This document shows positions 1-5,626 of a stretch of 7,649 bases of DNA, piece by piece. The notes beneath the pieces were generated by a model. That model searched no databases, was not told the DNA's origin, and was given only the letters and a program-made list of their open reading frames with translations. Every line of letters starts with the position of its first letter. Position 1 is the stretch's first letter. Source of the DNA: an uncultured Treponema sp. (GTDB lineage Bacteria; Spirochaetota; Spirochaetia; Treponematales; Treponemataceae); contig CAKZZR010000166.1 in the NCBI GenBank assembly GCA_937885475.1, positions 1 through 7,649 of the forward strand, given 5' to 3'. The position numbers and the translations under genes are program-made.

Positions 1-956
1 TTGAACTGCTTTTTTTCAAGCGCCTCCGGAAAGTCCGCAAGAATCCGCGCTTCCATAAGCTCCTGCCGGTGCATTTCCTCGCTGTAAATGGCAAAGCCCA
101 CGCCATAGGAATCCCTGAGCGAAAGACACGCATGAAGCGCGCGGTCAAAGCGCTGCTCCAATGACTTTGCAAGATACATGCCCTTGCACAAGCCCATGTG
201 CAGCTGAATTTCCGTTTCCTTTAAAAGTTCCGAAAGATGATAAGATATGCGGTCGAGCGGCTTGTCGTAATTCCAGTGCTGCGCGGTATATAAATAGAAA
301 ATATTCTCGCCGCAGCGCCCCGCAAGCCCGTCATCCTCGTCGGCAAGCTGCTGAATGTCGGTGGCAATGGTCTTAAGCACCTTGTTCCCGAATTCCCGTC
401 CGTACAATTCGTTTATAAAATGAAAATTTGAAAGCTCCAGAACAATAGCGTCCATCAGCTTGTCGTTGCGGCGCTCCGCAAGCGAAGCCGCATACTGAAA
501 GAAAAAATCCTTTGAATACAAACCTGTCAAGGAATCCCGCTCAGTGGACTGAATGAGGCTTGAATCCTCCGCCAACTGAATTGAGCGGCTTATGCGCGCA
601 AGAATTACCTCCGCCGCATCATAGGGCTTGGTCAAAAAGTCCACCGCGCCCGCCTTAAGGCTCTTTACCTCCTCGGATTTTTCGGAAGTAAGCACAATCA
701 CCGGTATTTTTGAAAGCACGGAATCCTCACGCATTATCTCCAGAACTCCGTATCCGTCCATCTCAGGCATGCGCAAGTCCAGCAGCACAAGGGAAATCTT
801 TTTGCCCCATGCCTTGATTCTTCCGGCGGCATCGGCACCGTTTTCCGCATACATCACATCGTAGGAATCCTTAAGAATCTCGCCAAGCATAAGGCGGTTC
901 ACTTCCTCGTCGTCAACAACAAGCACCGTTCTTGTAAAATCAGAATTCAGTCCCAT
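1..956 (-). CDS. Receiver-GGDEF(degenerate)-EAL response regulator, partial at left edge
   Basis: I translated this frame by hand; it is open from an ATG at 956 to the left edge (318 complete codons), so the C-terminus is missing. Residues 10-131 form a CheY-like receiver: acidic pair D15/D16, phospho-acceptor D60 in LLDLRMP, T90 and K110 before PYD. A diguanylate-cyclase-type linker follows (DSLTGL, 141-146), then a GGDEF fold whose signature reads GENIF (216-220), so cyclase activity is not expected. The last residues (EALEKKQF) match the start of the EAL domain in the gene at 1328-3013, so an EAL domain should lie beyond the edge. By hand, 76 of 121 receiver positions match that paralogue without gaps. 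A strong Shine-Dalgarno (GGAGG, 961-965) sits 4 nt before the ATG, and the Hpt gene stops 23 nt upstream, so these are co-transcribed. Expected role: phosphorylation-controlled c-di-GMP turnover in the cytoplasm. The EAL part is inferred, not seen. Confidence 0.88.
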   Translation of the reverse strand, partial: MGLNSDFTRTVLVVDDEEVNRLMLGEILKDSYDVMYAENGADAAGRIKAWGKKISLVLLDLRMPEMDGYGVLEIMREDSVLSKIPVIVLTSEKSEEVKSLKAGAVDFLTKPYDAAEVILARISRSIQLAEDSSLIQSTERDSLTGLYSKDFFFQYAASLAERRNDKLMDAIVLELSNFHFINELYGREFGNKVLKTIATDIQQLADEDDGLAGRCGENIFYLYTAQHWNYDKPLDRISYHLSELLKETEIQLHMGLCKGMYLAKSLEQRFDRALHACLSLRDSYGVGFAIYSEEMHRQELMEARILADFPEALEKKQF

Positions 957-979
957 GACACCTCCGAACGAGCAGACGT

Positions 980-1318
980 CTACTGCTCAAGCGCGCACAA
1001 TTCGCTGCGCCGGGCGCTTATTTCCGCACAGAGCGCAGAATAGTCTATGTCCGTGCGCGCACGCAGCAGCTCCGTTATCTCAGAGATAGGCTTTGCCAGC
1101 GGCGTAAGAGCAAGGTTTCCAACAACGCCCTTAAGCGCATGGGCATTCTCAAACGCCTCGTCAAGATTATGTGCAGCAATGGCTTCCTCAAGCTTTGCAA
1201 AATGACCGTCCGCAAGCCCCATGTGTATCATTTTCAGATAGAACGCCTCGTTGTTCAGACAGCGCGAAAGCCCTTCTTCTACATTCACTCCGCAATTTTT
1301 TAACGCTTCTATTGTCAT
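980..1318 (-). CDS. Hpt-domain histidine phosphotransfer protein
   Basis: A 112-residue protein consisting of essentially one Hpt domain. The phospho-accepting histidine is H60 in AHALKG, within the classic HxLKG helix, followed by GNLAL and a C-terminal helix. The N-terminus (GVNVEEGLSRCLNN) is the usual lead-in of bacterial single-domain Hpt proteins. Such proteins pass phosphate between receiver domains of multi-step phosphorelays. The stop codon of the upstream gene lies 9 nt before this ATG, and the ribosome site AGAGGA overlaps that stop (TAAGAGGAAACCATG), so translation is probably coupled. Both neighbours carry receiver domains with intact phosphorylation residues and are natural phosphate partners. 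No sensor kinase is present here, so the donor must be encoded elsewhere or beyond the left edge. The domain call is firm; the partnership is inference from position. Confidence 0.9.
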   Translation of the reverse strand: MTIEALKNCGVNVEEGLSRCLNNEAFYLKMIHMGLADGHFAKLEEAIAAHNLDEAFENAHALKGVVGNLALTPLAKPISEITELLRARTDIDYSALCAEISARRSELCALEQ

Positions 1319-1327
1319 GGTTTCCTC

Positions 1328-3013
1328 TTATTTCAAAAATGATTCCTTAATGAACCCTTCAAATTCCTCCGGCGGAACCGGACGTGAAAAATAAAATCCC
1401 TGAATTATATCGCAGCCCGCCGCCTTAAGCAGGTCAAGCTGCTCCTTCGTCTCCACGCCTTCTGCAACAACAGGAACCTTAAAGAATTCCGCAACCTCAA
1501 GAATAAGGCTCACGATTTTCATTTCCTTGTTGCCCTCGGCAATGTTCATGATGAACGCCTTGTCCATCTTAAGCGCGTCAATCGGCATGGTCGTAAGCAT
1601 GTTCAGCGACGAATAGCCGGAGCCAAAGTCGTCCATCTCAATCCTAAAGCCCTTGTCGCGGAGTCCGTTCACAACCGCAATAATGTCCGCAGAATTACTG
1701 GTATAGGCGGACTCAGTAATCTCAAGCAGATAGTCATGATGGTCAAGCCCGTTCTCGTCCACGATTTTAAGAATAAAATCCGTCATTCCCGGATCATTTA
1801 TGTCCACGCGCGAAACATTCACAGAAATAGGCACGCACACGCCGAATTTTTCTTTCCATTCGCGCATCTGAACGGCAACCTCGTTCCACACGTAGCGGTC
1901 AAGCGTCTGCACAAGTCCGTTGCTTTCAAAAAGCGGAATGAACAAATCCGGACGAATCCGTCCAAGCTCCGGGTGAAGCCAGCTGACGAGCGCTTCCGCG
2001 CTGGAAAGCCGCGGCTCTGCGCCCTTGATGTTGAATTTAGGCTGATAATTAACCCTGAACTGCTTTTGTTTTATTGCCGTCTCAAAATCGTTCAGCAGGC
2101 GGGCCTCAAAAAGCTCGCGTTCGTGCATGGCGGCATCGTAAACGGCAAAGGAGATGCTGTTGAAGCTGCGAAGCGAGTTGCACGCCTGCATAGCGCGGCT
2201 GAACCGCTCCTCAAGCGAGGACGCGCGCTGCATGTCAAAATTGATGCCGATTCGTATGCGAATCTCAGAATTCTCAAGCACGGACGAAAGCTCCTTCTGA
2301 AGCACGTCCTTTAAAAGCTCATAATTGTCGGTATGCCGTACATACAGATAGAAGGTATCCGCGTCATGGCGGCACGCAAGCCCGCCAAACTCATTCTGAA
2401 CCACGCGGATTGCGTCGGCGGTCTTTTCCAGAACGGAATCCCCGAATTCCCTGCCGCGCAGCTCATTCAGCAGATGGAAGCGCGTAAAATCCAGCACTAC
2501 GGAATCCATCTGTGCATCAGGAAAATGCTTGTCCGTCTGGCTCGCATATTCATAGAAGAATTCCGGCGTCAAAAGCTGCGTCAGCGAATCATATTCAGTC
2601 GCCTGAATAATCCGGGCATCCTCAAACAGCTTTATGGAATGCCCGACCCGCGCAAGAATCACCTCCGGCGAATCATACGGCTTTGCCAAAAAATCGGCGG
2701 CGCCAATCTGAAGACTCTTAATTTCGGCGGATTTTTCCGAAGTAAGCACAATCACAGGAATTTTGGAAAGCAACGAAAGTTCCGCAAGCTGATTCAGCAC
2801 GGCAAAGCCGTCCATCTGTGGCATGAGGATATCAAGCAGAACCGCCGAAAGCGCGTCATCGCGTTCTTCTATAATGCGAAGCGCCTCCAGTCCGTCCGCG
2901 GCATACTCAACCTCGTACTTCTGCTCAAGAATAGCACCGAGCATCAGCCGGTTCACTTCCTCGTCATCTACAACCAGAACTTTCCGTTTAAAACCATTTT
3001 TTTCAGAAACCAT
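1328..3013 (-). CDS. Receiver-GGDEF(degenerate)-EAL c-di-GMP phosphodiesterase
   Basis: A 561-residue cytoplasmic protein with three domains. The receiver (about 11-132) has D16/D17, phospho-acceptor D61 in LLDILMP, T91 and K111. A GGDEF-type domain (about 140-295) starts with DSLTQL, but its signature is DADTF (217-221), so it should not make c-di-GMP; it may instead bind nucleotide or act as a scaffold. The EAL domain (about 310-558) keeps the catalytic set: E340 (EALVSW), N399, E431, D461/D462 in DDFGSGYSS, K482 in KMD, E518 in AEGVET and Q538 in QGFYFSRP. The arginine usually found in EALxR is Ser here (S344). Role: hydrolysis of c-di-GMP to pGpG, gated by phosphorylation. It is the first gene of an operon with Hpt and a paralogue, divergent from a PilZ gene. 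The ATG at 3013 has an AGGA element 10 nt upstream. Domain calls are firm; actual activity is inferred from residues. Confidence 0.93.
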   Translation of the reverse strand: MVSEKNGFKRKVLVVDDEEVNRLMLGAILEQKYEVEYAADGLEALRIIEERDDALSAVLLDILMPQMDGFAVLNQLAELSLLSKIPVIVLTSEKSAEIKSLQIGAADFLAKPYDSPEVILARVGHSIKLFEDARIIQATEYDSLTQLLTPEFFYEYASQTDKHFPDAQMDSVVLDFTRFHLLNELRGREFGDSVLEKTADAIRVVQNEFGGLACRHDADTFYLYVRHTDNYELLKDVLQKELSSVLENSEIRIRIGINFDMQRASSLEERFSRAMQACNSLRSFNSISFAVYDAAMHERELFEARLLNDFETAIKQKQFRVNYQPKFNIKGAEPRLSSAEALVSWLHPELGRIRPDLFIPLFESNGLVQTLDRYVWNEVAVQMREWKEKFGVCVPISVNVSRVDINDPGMTDFILKIVDENGLDHHDYLLEITESAYTSNSADIIAVVNGLRDKGFRIEMDDFGSGYSSLNMLTTMPIDALKMDKAFIMNIAEGNKEMKIVSLILEVAEFFKVPVVAEGVETKEQLDLLKAAGCDIIQGFYFSRPVPPEEFEGFIKESFLK

Positions 3014-3034
3014 ATACGTAAAATCCTATCATTC

Positions 3035-3063
3035 AGTATACACCCATTTGACGCAAAATCATA
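3035..3063 (-). promoter_or_regulatory. Possible promoter of the phosphodiesterase operon
   Basis: On the minus strand TATACT (3035-3040) is a five-of-six match to a sigma-70 -10 box and would start transcription near 3028, about 15 nt before the ATG at 3013. The hexamer 17 nt upstream (TATGAT, 3058-3063) is a poor -35, so an activator or another sigma factor would be needed. Weak call. Confidence 0.3.
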
Positions 3064-3072
3064 TTTTTTTTA

Positions 3073-3103
3073 AGCAGATTTTTTAACCAGCAGATTTTTT
3101 AAC
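3073..3103. repeat. Perfect 15-bp direct repeat at 16-bp period in the divergent spacer
   Basis: AGCAGATTTTTTAAC occurs at 3073-3087 and again at 3089-3103 with one base between the copies. Looser versions flank it: CATATTTTTTTTAAG (3060-3074) on the left and CAGAATTTTGAC (3103-3114) on the right, the latter running into the -35 box of the PilZ promoter. The position and regular spacing fit operator half-sites or AT-rich UP-type elements, but replication slippage could also produce it. Confidence 0.8.
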
Positions 3104-3109
3104 AGAATT

Positions 3110-3138
3110 TTGACAAAGGAACGAATCGCCTATATCAT
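3110..3138 (+). promoter_or_regulatory. Sigma-70-type promoter for the PilZ gene
   Basis: TTGACA (3110-3115) is a perfect -35 box and TATCAT (3133-3138) a five-of-six -10 box, 17 bp apart. Transcription would begin near 3145, which is one base before an in-frame GTG and about 10 nt before a strong Shine-Dalgarno. Direct repeats lie immediately upstream. Confidence 0.65.
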
Positions 3139-3145
3139 TGTTGCT

Positions 3146-3961
3146 GTGGAAGTTAAAAGGAGTGACGTTTTCGGTCGTAAGGTATTTTTTCTGAATCCCT
3201 CTCTTATCATGCAGAACGTGCTTGTAAAGCGCCTGCGCGAAATGGAATATGAAGTATACACAATCAGCGACTACCGGGATGCAAAGCCAATCTTAAGTGA
3301 ATATGAGGATTCCGTATGCTTCATCAATACGGACGACCAGCTTTTGCCAATGGAATGGTACAATTTCATAAAATCCTTTAAGGACGACCTTACGCTTTCT
3401 TCCATTCTTTTGGGAGTCATCTCAACGCACATGAAGCCGGCAGACAAGGACAAATTCAACAAAGACATAGAGCTTGACGGCGGATTCCTTTCCACCACGA
3501 ACGGAATAGACAACACGTTGCTTCACATTCAGAACTTTCTTATAAAATGCAACGCTATGGGACGGCGCAGATACGTCCGTCTTGACTGTACCGACAAGCA
3601 GGACTGCTCCGGGGTTTGCGTCATAAACAACTGCATGATTGACCTTAAGCTTGCAGACATAAGCACAGCGGGTTTTGCCGCAACAACGCCGCTTTCTGCA
3701 GTAGACAGATTCGCAAAGGGTCAGCGAATCGGCAACGTAACCATAAACCTTGAGCGGCGCACCATTCAGAGCGCGGTAGATGTATTCGCCACCAAAAAGA
3801 ACGAAAAGGACGGGCTTATCGTCCTTCTTTTTACGGACTCACTGGGCGAAAAGCCAAAGGAATACATACGCGAATACATCTTCAAGAAGCTCCAGAACGA
3901 AATAAGTTCTTTCGTAAACGAAAGCATGAAGGACACCAAAAACTATTCCACCGAAAACTAA
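3146..3961 (+). CDS. PilZ-domain c-di-GMP receptor with receiver-like N-terminal domain
   Basis: A 271-residue protein if read from the GTG at 3146. The C-terminal PilZ domain (about 138-245) shows both binding motifs: the arginine motif RRRYVR (140-145) and D-x-S-x-x-G as DISTAG (171-176). It should therefore bind c-di-GMP. The N-terminal region (about 10-100), from GRKVFFLNP through DYRDAKPIL and SVCFINTDD, alternates strand and helix like a receiver. It lacks the paired acidic residues, so it is probably not phosphorylated. I recall similar N-termini on treponemal PilZ proteins. The start is uncertain: the TTG at 3110 is the -35 box, the GTG at 3146 would be leaderless, and the ATG at 3209 has no ribosome site and cuts off the conserved first strand. 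A strong Shine-Dalgarno at 3155-3162 is followed at normal distance only by GTT (3167). The gene is divergent from the EAL operon and is a likely reader of its signal. Confidence 0.85.
   Translation: MEVKRSDVFGRKVFFLNPSLIMQNVLVKRLREMEYEVYTISDYRDAKPILSEYEDSVCFINTDDQLLPMEWYNFIKSFKDDLTLSSILLGVISTHMKPADKDKFNKDIELDGGFLSTTNGIDNTLLHIQNFLIKCNAMGRRRYVRLDCTDKQDCSGVCVINNCMIDLKLADISTAGFAATTPLSAVDRFAKGQRIGNVTINLERRTIQSAVDVFATKKNEKDGLIVLLFTDSLGEKPKEYIREYIFKKLQNEISSFVNESMKDTKNYSTEN
3155..3162 (+). promoter_or_regulatory. Strong Shine-Dalgarno without a canonical start codon after it
   Basis: AAAAGGAG is the only good ribosome site near the PilZ start. The four bases TGAC follow and then GTT at 3167, which is in frame; no ATG, GTG or TTG lies in frame 4-12 nt downstream. 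It bears directly on the start choice for the PilZ gene. Confidence 0.5.
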
Positions 3962-4012
3962 AAAGCACTGTGAGAGAAGCAAGGTGGCGTGCCAGTTCGC
4001 AAGCCAAACAAT

Positions 4013-4042
4013 AAAAAAAAAGCACACCGTCTTACGATGTGC
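4013..4042 (-). terminator. Rho-independent terminator of the tRNA-Leu gene
   Basis: Reading the minus strand, a hairpin (GCACA at 4022-4026 pairing with TGTGC at 4038-4042, one C/A mismatch, then CGT/ACG around a 3-nt loop) is followed by nine T residues (4013-4021). It lies 12 nt past the tRNA 3' end and points leftward. On the plus strand no U-run follows the hairpin, so it probably does not end the convergent PilZ transcript. Confidence 0.85.
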
Positions 4043-4054
4043 CGAACAACAACT

Positions 4055-4138
4055 TGCCGGGAACCAGACTCGAACTGGCACAGCCTAAACGGCCGAGGGA
4101 TTTTAAGTCCCTTGTGTCTACCATTCCACCATCCCGGC
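4055..4138 (-). tRNA. tRNA-Leu (anticodon UAA)
   Basis: The minus strand folds into an 84-nt class II tRNA. The acceptor stem GCCGGGA pairs with TCCCGGC and has discriminator A (4055). The D arm contains TGGTAGAC. The anticodon stem AGGGA/TCCCT encloses loop CTTAAAA with anticodon TAA (4103-4105). A long variable arm follows, and a T arm with loop TTCGAGT. The long variable arm, anticodon and A73 all specify leucine, reading UUA and by wobble UUG. The CCA end is not encoded (AGT follows the discriminator), so it must be added by nucleotidyltransferase. It has its own promoter and terminator and lies between the PilZ and TatD genes. Confidence 0.96.
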
Positions 4139-4147
4139 AACACCGTC

Positions 4148-4176
4148 ATACTATACGAAAACCCCGACTTTTACAA
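4148..4176 (-). promoter_or_regulatory. Promoter of tRNA-Leu
   Basis: On the minus strand TTGTAA (4171-4176) and TAGTAT (4148-4153) are 17 bp apart; an alternative -10, TATAGT (4150-4155), is the better match but only 15 bp away. Transcription would start a few bases before the mature tRNA 5' end at 4138, giving a very short 5' leader. Confidence 0.5.
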
Positions 4177-4189
4177 GTACTGCAATTAG

Positions 4190-4195
4190 TATAAA
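4190..4195 (+). promoter_or_regulatory. Probable -10 box of the TatD gene
   Basis: TATAAA sits 8 nt before the ATG at 4204, so the mRNA would begin at or just before the start codon. No convincing -35 box is seen 16-18 bp upstream. It lies within 20 bp of the divergent tRNA promoter, so the two polymerases could compete. Confidence 0.4.
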
Positions 4196-4203
4196 ATGAG
4201 CGC

Positions 4204-5112
4204 ATGTATTCAGACACACACTTTCATTTTGAGCATACCACGGTGCGCGACAACAAGGACAACACTGTAAACGGCTCAGAAATTCTCAGCGCGATGGCAA
4301 AACGCGGCTGCAAATTCGGGCTTGACATAGGAACAGAACCAGACGACCTTCTGATGCGGGAAGCATGCATTGACCGCGCCATCGCCGGAATAGCCGACAC
4401 CTTCGTTGCAGACAAGGTACGCGCATTCATCTATTTTTCCGCCGGAATCTGGCCGTCCGTAGAAGAAATAAAAAACCGCTTTGCCTGCATGGAAACCCTT
4501 AAGGCGCAGATTGCCCAGGCTGCCGCCTCGCCTGACAACGACACATTGCACCGCGCAGTCATCGCCGTGGGCGAATGCGGTCTTGACCATCACTGGAATC
4601 CAAGCGGCGTTGATGGCAGATGTGAAAGCGACTTTGACCAAGAAATGTACGAAGCAGAGCGCGAACTGTTCCAGCTTCAGCTGGAGCTTGCAAAAACGCT
4701 CAATCTTCCTGTCATAATTCATTCCCGCGACGCGTTTGAGGACACGCTTGACTGCATAAAAAACGTAGGCTACCACAACGGAATAATCCATTGCTATTCC
4801 TACGGCGCAGAAGAGGCACGCAAATTCCTTGATTTAGGCTGGTACATAAGCTTAAGCGGCGGCGTAACATACACCAAAAAAAGCAAGATGGAGCAGATGA
4901 ACGAGCTTCTTTCGCTCATTCCTGATGACAGAATTCTGTGCGAGACGGATTCGCCCTACCTTGCGCCAGTTCCCTTGCGCGGCACGCTGAACACGCCGCT
5001 TAACGTGGAGCATACATATCGCTTTGTTGCAGAAAAGCGCGGCACCACGGCAGAACGCCTGAGCGAGCAGGTGGATGCGAACATCCGCACCCTATTCAAC
5101 CTGGCTGAATAA
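4204..5112 (+). CDS. TatD-family metal-dependent hydrolase
   Basis: A 302-residue protein of the TatD amidohydrolase (TIM-barrel) family, whose members act as metal-dependent DNases, some with 3'-5' exonuclease activity. The metal-binding set is complete: HxH at H6/H8 in DTHFHF, E124 in GECGLDHH, H173 in IIHSRD, H196 in IIHCYSYG and D249 in CETDSPYLAP. The start at 4204 fits because the family normally begins a few residues before HxH. At 302 residues it is some 40 longer than typical members, and the extra length falls mainly in residues 10-30 and 85-115. There is no Shine-Dalgarno (the sequence before the ATG is TGAGCGC) and the -10 box is only 8 nt away. It is divergent from tRNA-Leu and convergent with the zinc-site protein, with a 21-bp tail overlap. 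The family is firm; the substrate is not known. Confidence 0.95.
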   Translation: MYSDTHFHFEHTTVRDNKDNTVNGSEILSAMAKRGCKFGLDIGTEPDDLLMREACIDRAIAGIADTFVADKVRAFIYFSAGIWPSVEEIKNRFACMETLKAQIAQAAASPDNDTLHRAVIAVGECGLDHHWNPSGVDGRCESDFDQEMYEAERELFQLQLELAKTLNLPVIIHSRDAFEDTLDCIKNVGYHNGIIHCYSYGAEEARKFLDLGWYISLSGGVTYTKKSKMEQMNELLSLIPDDRILCETDSPYLAPVPLRGTLNTPLNVEHTYRFVAEKRGTTAERLSEQVDANIRTLFNLAE

Positions 5113-5607
5113 GCCGCTCACCTCGTCGCGCCAGGGCGCACGTTCGGCGCGATCCTCAACCTCAATTATCTTTTTTATCTGAAAATGGCGCTGATCGCGT
5201 ATATTCTCATAGTAAAGAATTGCAAAGCGTCCCTGCCCTATGTAGGCGAGCTTTTCGTTCTGTCCGAGCGTTTCCGTTTCGGAAAGATGCTTCATTACGC
5301 AGTCAAAATGAACGGGCTTCCCAGTGGTCTTGTCGGTAAGCGCGCTTGCCACGTCAACAATCCGCTCGCCGCACACTGGGCACATAACCTCGCGGGCGTG
5401 GAATTCCTTTATCGCTTTTTCTTTCTGCTGCTGAAGCTCTATATTCTCATGTGCTATATAACGGAATTTGCTGACCGGGGGGCGTAAAGAAAGGTCAGCC
5501 TTCTGATTTGCATTTCTATTCTTGTTGTTCTGATTTTTTGAATCGTTCCAATTATGGCGTTTTCTTCCGCGTCTGTTGTTTCTTTCCATAAAATTATTCC
5601 AATCCAT
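5092..5607 (-). CDS. Uncharacterised protein with Asn/Arg-rich tail and CxxC...HxxC zinc site
   Basis: I do not recognise this 171-residue protein. Residues 1-36 are almost entirely Asn, Arg, Lys and Gln, a disordered basic tail of a kind common in nucleic-acid-binding proteins. Residues 52-72 are predicted helix (ENIELQQQKEKAIKEF). CPVCG (C76, C79) and HFDC (H100, C103) form a likely treble-clef or zinc-ribbon site. The rest (about 105-160) includes GQGRFAILYYENI and a strand-rich stretch, then an acidic end. It is the last gene of the right-hand operon, 19 nt after the preceding stop. The start is ambiguous: the ATG at 5607 has GGAG only 1 nt away, whereas the ATG at 5589 (residue 7) has a weak GGA further off. 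The last 21 bp overlap the end of the TatD gene on the other strand. A nucleic-acid role is only an inference from charge and the zinc site. Confidence 0.8.
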   Translation of the reverse strand: MDWNNFMERNNRRGRKRHNWNDSKNQNNKNRNANQKADLSLRPPVSKFRYIAHENIELQQQKEKAIKEFHAREVMCPVCGERIVDVASALTDKTTGKPVHFDCVMKHLSETETLGQNEKLAYIGQGRFAILYYENIRDQRHFQIKKIIEVEDRAERAPWRDEVSGLFSQVE

Positions 5608-5626
5608 GCTCCGGACTGGAAAAACA

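Noticed and set aside
161..864. Two plus-strand frames of 71 and 78 aa near the left edge
   Set aside because: They are antisense to the partial receiver-GGDEF-EAL gene, which accounts for the whole region.
1736..2314. 192-aa open frame on the plus strand, opposite the EAL gene
   Set aside because: It is antisense to a gene with clear catalytic motifs, has no ribosome site or recognisable domain, and a His/Arg/Lys-rich composition typical of a shadow frame.
2333..3073. 246-aa open frame on the plus strand, opposite the receiver domain
   Set aside because: It lies antisense to a well-supported receiver/GGDEF region and its basic, low-information translation matches nothing I know.
3073..3103. 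The 15-bp repeats as the beginning of a CRISPR array
   Set aside because: Only two exact units with a single base between them; there are no spacers and no cas genes.
3110..3145. PilZ start at the TTG at 3110
   Set aside because: This TTG is part of a perfect TTGACA -35 box, so it would lie upstream of the transcript, and no ribosome site precedes it.
3162..3194. Short GTG-started frame ending in TTT TTC TGA that a -1 slip on T TTT TTC would join to the PilZ frame
   Set aside because: The GTG directly abuts the Shine-Dalgarno with no spacer, and no stimulatory structure is evident. An intact PilZ frame exists without a slip.
3839..4149. Minus-strand frames of 80 and 63 aa across the PilZ end and the tRNA
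   Set aside because: They run through the tRNA-Leu gene, its terminator and the PilZ coding end, so they are not plausible proteins.
4276..4791. 171-aa open frame on the minus strand inside the TatD gene
   Set aside because: It is the complement of a gene with all metal ligands intact, and has no start signal of its own.
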